Shown here in pieces: positions 5,716 through 6,716 of a DNA stretch of 6,716 nt. The notes below the pieces were generated by a model. The model ran no database searches. It was not told the DNA's origin and worked only from the letters and a program-made list of their open reading frames with translations. Each line of letters begins with the position of its first letter. The first letter of the stretch is position 1. Source of the stretch: Spirochaetota bacterium (GTDB taxonomy: Bacteria > Spirochaetota > Spirochaetia > Treponematales > Rectinemataceae); NCBI GenBank assembly GCA_023421875.1, contig JAEZSM010000011.1:1-6716 (forward strand). Direction: 5' to 3'. The position numbers were made by a program, and so were the translations under genes.

Positions 5716-6219
5716 CTAGCGGCCCCACTTGCCGGAGCGGCCACCCATGGACCCGCGGAAATCGCGCTGGCCCATCATGCCGGACCTGAAGCCAACAGCC
5801 TTCTCGTCCAGACCTAAGTCGATGGTCTTGCCACCTACATCAAGGGTGTTGACATGCACAACGAAGCTATTCTCCACATTGGGCAGGGCCCTGGTGTAGC
5901 CTTCGATCTTGACCGATGCGCCTTCCTTGAGTCCCTCGACAAAGCCGAAGAACCTGGAAGGGATCATGACGAAATAGGTTTTGTCATCCTTCTTTATGGC
6001 AACCCTGGCATCCACCAGTTCGAGCGTTCCTTCGAGACTGATTTCCTCTACGCTCAGATCAGCGGCGGGCAGGGTACCCATGCGTCCGTAGGGGGCTGCC
6101 TGAACCTGTCCTCTACCGGGTACGGTACCCCTGGGCTGGTTCCACTGGCCGAAGGGCTGGGCGGCGGCCGCGCCGACCACGATAAATGCGATTGCGATTG
6201 CAACTAGAGCTTTTTTCAT
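5716..6219 (-). CDS. secreted protein with beta-rich (possibly OB-fold) core and Gly/Arg-rich tail, unknown function
   Basis: I do not recognise a named family. The 167-residue product starts with a clear Sec signal peptide (MKK, hydrophobic to about 16, then AAAAQ; likely cut after Ala20), so it is exported to the periplasm or surface. A Pro/Gly/Gln-rich linker (21-54) leads to a core at about 55-138 with alternating hydrophobic strands: EGTLELVDARVAI, TYFVMIPSRF, GASVKIEGYTR, SFVVHVNTLDV. The layout resembles small periplasmic OB-fold proteins, but I see no diagnostic residue. The tail 143-167 has 8 Gly and 5 Arg with several Met and is probably disordered and basic. There are no cysteines and no lipobox. 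The start is fixed by AGAGGAG at 6233-6227 (reverse strand) with a 7-base spacer. It is a single-gene unit with its own promoter and terminator. Binding of nucleic acid, metal or polysaccharide is possible but unsupported. Confidence 0.85.
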   Translation of the reverse strand: MKKALVAIAIAFIVVGAAAAQPFGQWNQPRGTVPGRGQVQAAPYGRMGTLPAADLSVEEISLEGTLELVDARVAIKKDDKTYFVMIPSRFFGFVEGLKEGASVKIEGYTRALPNVENSFVVHVNTLDVGGKTIDLGLDEKAVGFRSGMMGQRDFRGSMGGRSGKWGR

Positions 6220-6250
6220 AGCTGTTCTCCTCTATGGTACTTTCTTCGAT

Positions 6251-6287
6251 CGGTCCGCAACTCCTCAATGCCGAGGCTATCGGACCG
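6251..6287 (-). promoter_or_regulatory. hairpin in the leader of the reverse secreted-protein gene
   Basis: CGGTCCG (6251-6257) and CGGACCG (6281-6287) form a 7-bp GC-rich stem, with an inner CCTC/GAGG pair (6263-6266 with 6273-6276) and a small bulge. A second small hairpin, ATCCG/CGGAT at 6295-6309, lies just upstream in the transcript. Both fall between the predicted promoter and the start codon. They could modulate translation or stability, but I recognise no riboswitch or protein-binding leader. Confidence 0.4.
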
Positions 6288-6373
6288 TATCGCAATCCGT
6301 CTTGCGGATACCATTATTAAAGCAATAGGCATGCCAAAAATATTATTATGGATTTAAAAAATTATAAATATAG

Positions 6374-6402
6374 ATTATAAATAGAAATATTTAAATTAAC
6401 AA
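6374..6402 (-). promoter_or_regulatory. predicted sigma-70 type promoter of the reverse secreted-protein gene
   Basis: On the reverse strand TTGTTA (6402-6397) and a perfect TATAAT (6379-6374) are separated by exactly 17 bases, within a run of almost pure A/T from about 6335 to 6407. A second TATAAT (6366-6361) lies 13 bases downstream because a 13-base unit, ATTATAAATA plus three bases, is repeated in tandem. Transcription from the first box would give a leader of about 145-150 bases. Confidence 0.55.
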
Positions 6403-6455
6403 ATTTCGGGCTACATCAAGACCTACCGACTATCGTACTTCGGCAATGGAAATAC

Positions 6456-6512
6456 GGAAAAATTTTCCCATCAACGAAGAGTTGGAGAAATTTTTTCCTT
6501 GACGAAGGGAAA
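6456..6512 (+). repeat. two overlapping, mutually exclusive imperfect hairpins
   Basis: The larger fold pairs GGAAAAATTT (from 6456) with AAATTTTTTCC (to 6498) and CAAC with GTTG near the tip, with an internal loop and one bulged T. The smaller fold pairs TTTTCCTT (6493-6500) with AAGGGAAA (6505-6512) around GACG with one wobble. Both need 6493-6498, so only one can form at a time. It lies about 115 bases before the forward gene at 6627. Confidence 0.4.
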
Positions 6513-6626
6513 CAGCAGTCGGCAGTAATGTGAAAACAACCTGAAATCGTCCTGCCGCGTTCAAGCTTGTATGGCTATGTGTCGATATAAACCCTGTATA
6601 TTCATTACAGCAGCAAGGGAGCTTTT

Positions 6627-6716
6627 ATGCCCGTACGGCGATCCTTACTCCTTCTTCCTCTCCTCTTCGTATTCGCGTTTTTGGCAGCTTCGGACACGAC
6701 CCCGTACAGGCTTTTC
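6627..6716 (+). CDS. N-terminus of an exported protein (cut off by window end)
   Basis: An ATG at 6627 with the ribosome site AAGGGAG (6615-6621, 5-base spacer) opens a frame that stays open for 30 codons to the last base. The peptide has a classic signal-peptide build: MPVRRS, then the hydrophobic run LLLLPLLFVFAFLAA, then a polar stretch SDTTPYRLF. Cleavage near AAS is likely. There is no cysteine, so it is not a lipoprotein as far as visible. The mature protein lies outside the window and its function cannot be told. It is divergent from the secreted-protein gene at 5716-6219. Confidence 0.75.
   Translation, partial: MPVRRSLLLLPLLFVFAFLAASDTTPYRLF

Larger units (their letters stand above)
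6220..6626. other. gene-free interval between divergent genes
   Basis: The interval separates the reverse secreted-protein gene from the forward gene starting at 6627. It holds the reverse gene's leader with two hairpins, the AT-rich promoter patch (about 6335-6407), the overlapping hairpins at 6456-6512, and the ribosome site AAGGGAG at 6615-6621. TATAAA at 6586-6591 could be the -10 of the forward gene, but I find no good -35 for it. No credible coding sequence or RNA gene family was recognised. Confidence 0.6.

Noticed and set aside
5595..5789. 64-codon forward frame across the hairpin region
   Set aside because: It passes through a perfect terminator hairpin and ends inside the opposite-strand gene. 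It has no ribosome site and no recognisable motif.
5854..6207. 117-codon forward frame opposite the secreted-protein gene
   Set aside because: The reverse strand has a signal peptide, a proper ribosome site, a promoter and a terminator. The forward frame has none of these.

Overview
The window is a mostly housekeeping stretch of a bacterial chromosome. The coding DNA is somewhat GC-rich by eye, genes use ATG/GTG starts behind purine-rich Shine-Dalgarno sites, and intergenic gaps are short. The Ffh G4 region (SKFDSDTRGG), the C+ type L28 and the spirochaete-like flavour of the set suggest a member of the Spirochaetota related to Treponema. That placement is from memory of family sequences and is only moderately secure.

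Layout. Positions 1-58 may be the last codons of an upstream gene. A forward cluster follows: a compact type I signal peptidase (lepB, 132-584), a class B penicillin-binding protein of the FtsI/SpoVD type with one C-terminal PASTA domain (611-2512), and an HD-superfamily hydrolase (2521-3084). Their spacing (26 and 8 bases) suggests one transcript. After a 124-base gap with a plausible promoter comes ffh (3209-4543), the protein subunit of the signal recognition particle. Lepb and Ffh both serve protein export, and the PBP is itself an exported membrane protein.

A reverse-strand EamA/DMT-family transporter remnant (4540-5146) fills the space between ffh and rpmB. It carries TM1 to the start of TM3 and roughly TM7 to TM10. 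The middle is missing and the two halves lie in different frames, so it is called a pseudogene. Forward rpmB (5149-5340, zinc-binding L28) has its promoter inside the 5' end of that remnant and a textbook terminator after it.

From 5403 to 5715 there is no gene, but the DNA is packed with perfect or near-perfect inverted repeats: a short hairpin, a 16-bp hairpin, a 20-bp hairpin, a 12-bp hairpin, a 16-bp terminator-like hairpin and an 11-bp hairpin. The first three are enclosed by a 7-bp outer inverted repeat. This is the most unusual part of the window. The last two hairpins probably form the 3' end of the reverse gene at 5716-6219, a secreted protein with a beta-rich, possibly OB-fold core and a Gly/Arg-rich tail.

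From 6220 to 6626 there is again no gene. The segment holds a structured leader and an AT-rich promoter for the reverse gene, then an imperfect hairpin pair. The window ends inside a new forward gene (from 6627) of which only a signal peptide is visible. I found no CRISPR array, tRNA, rRNA, IS element or obvious defence system.
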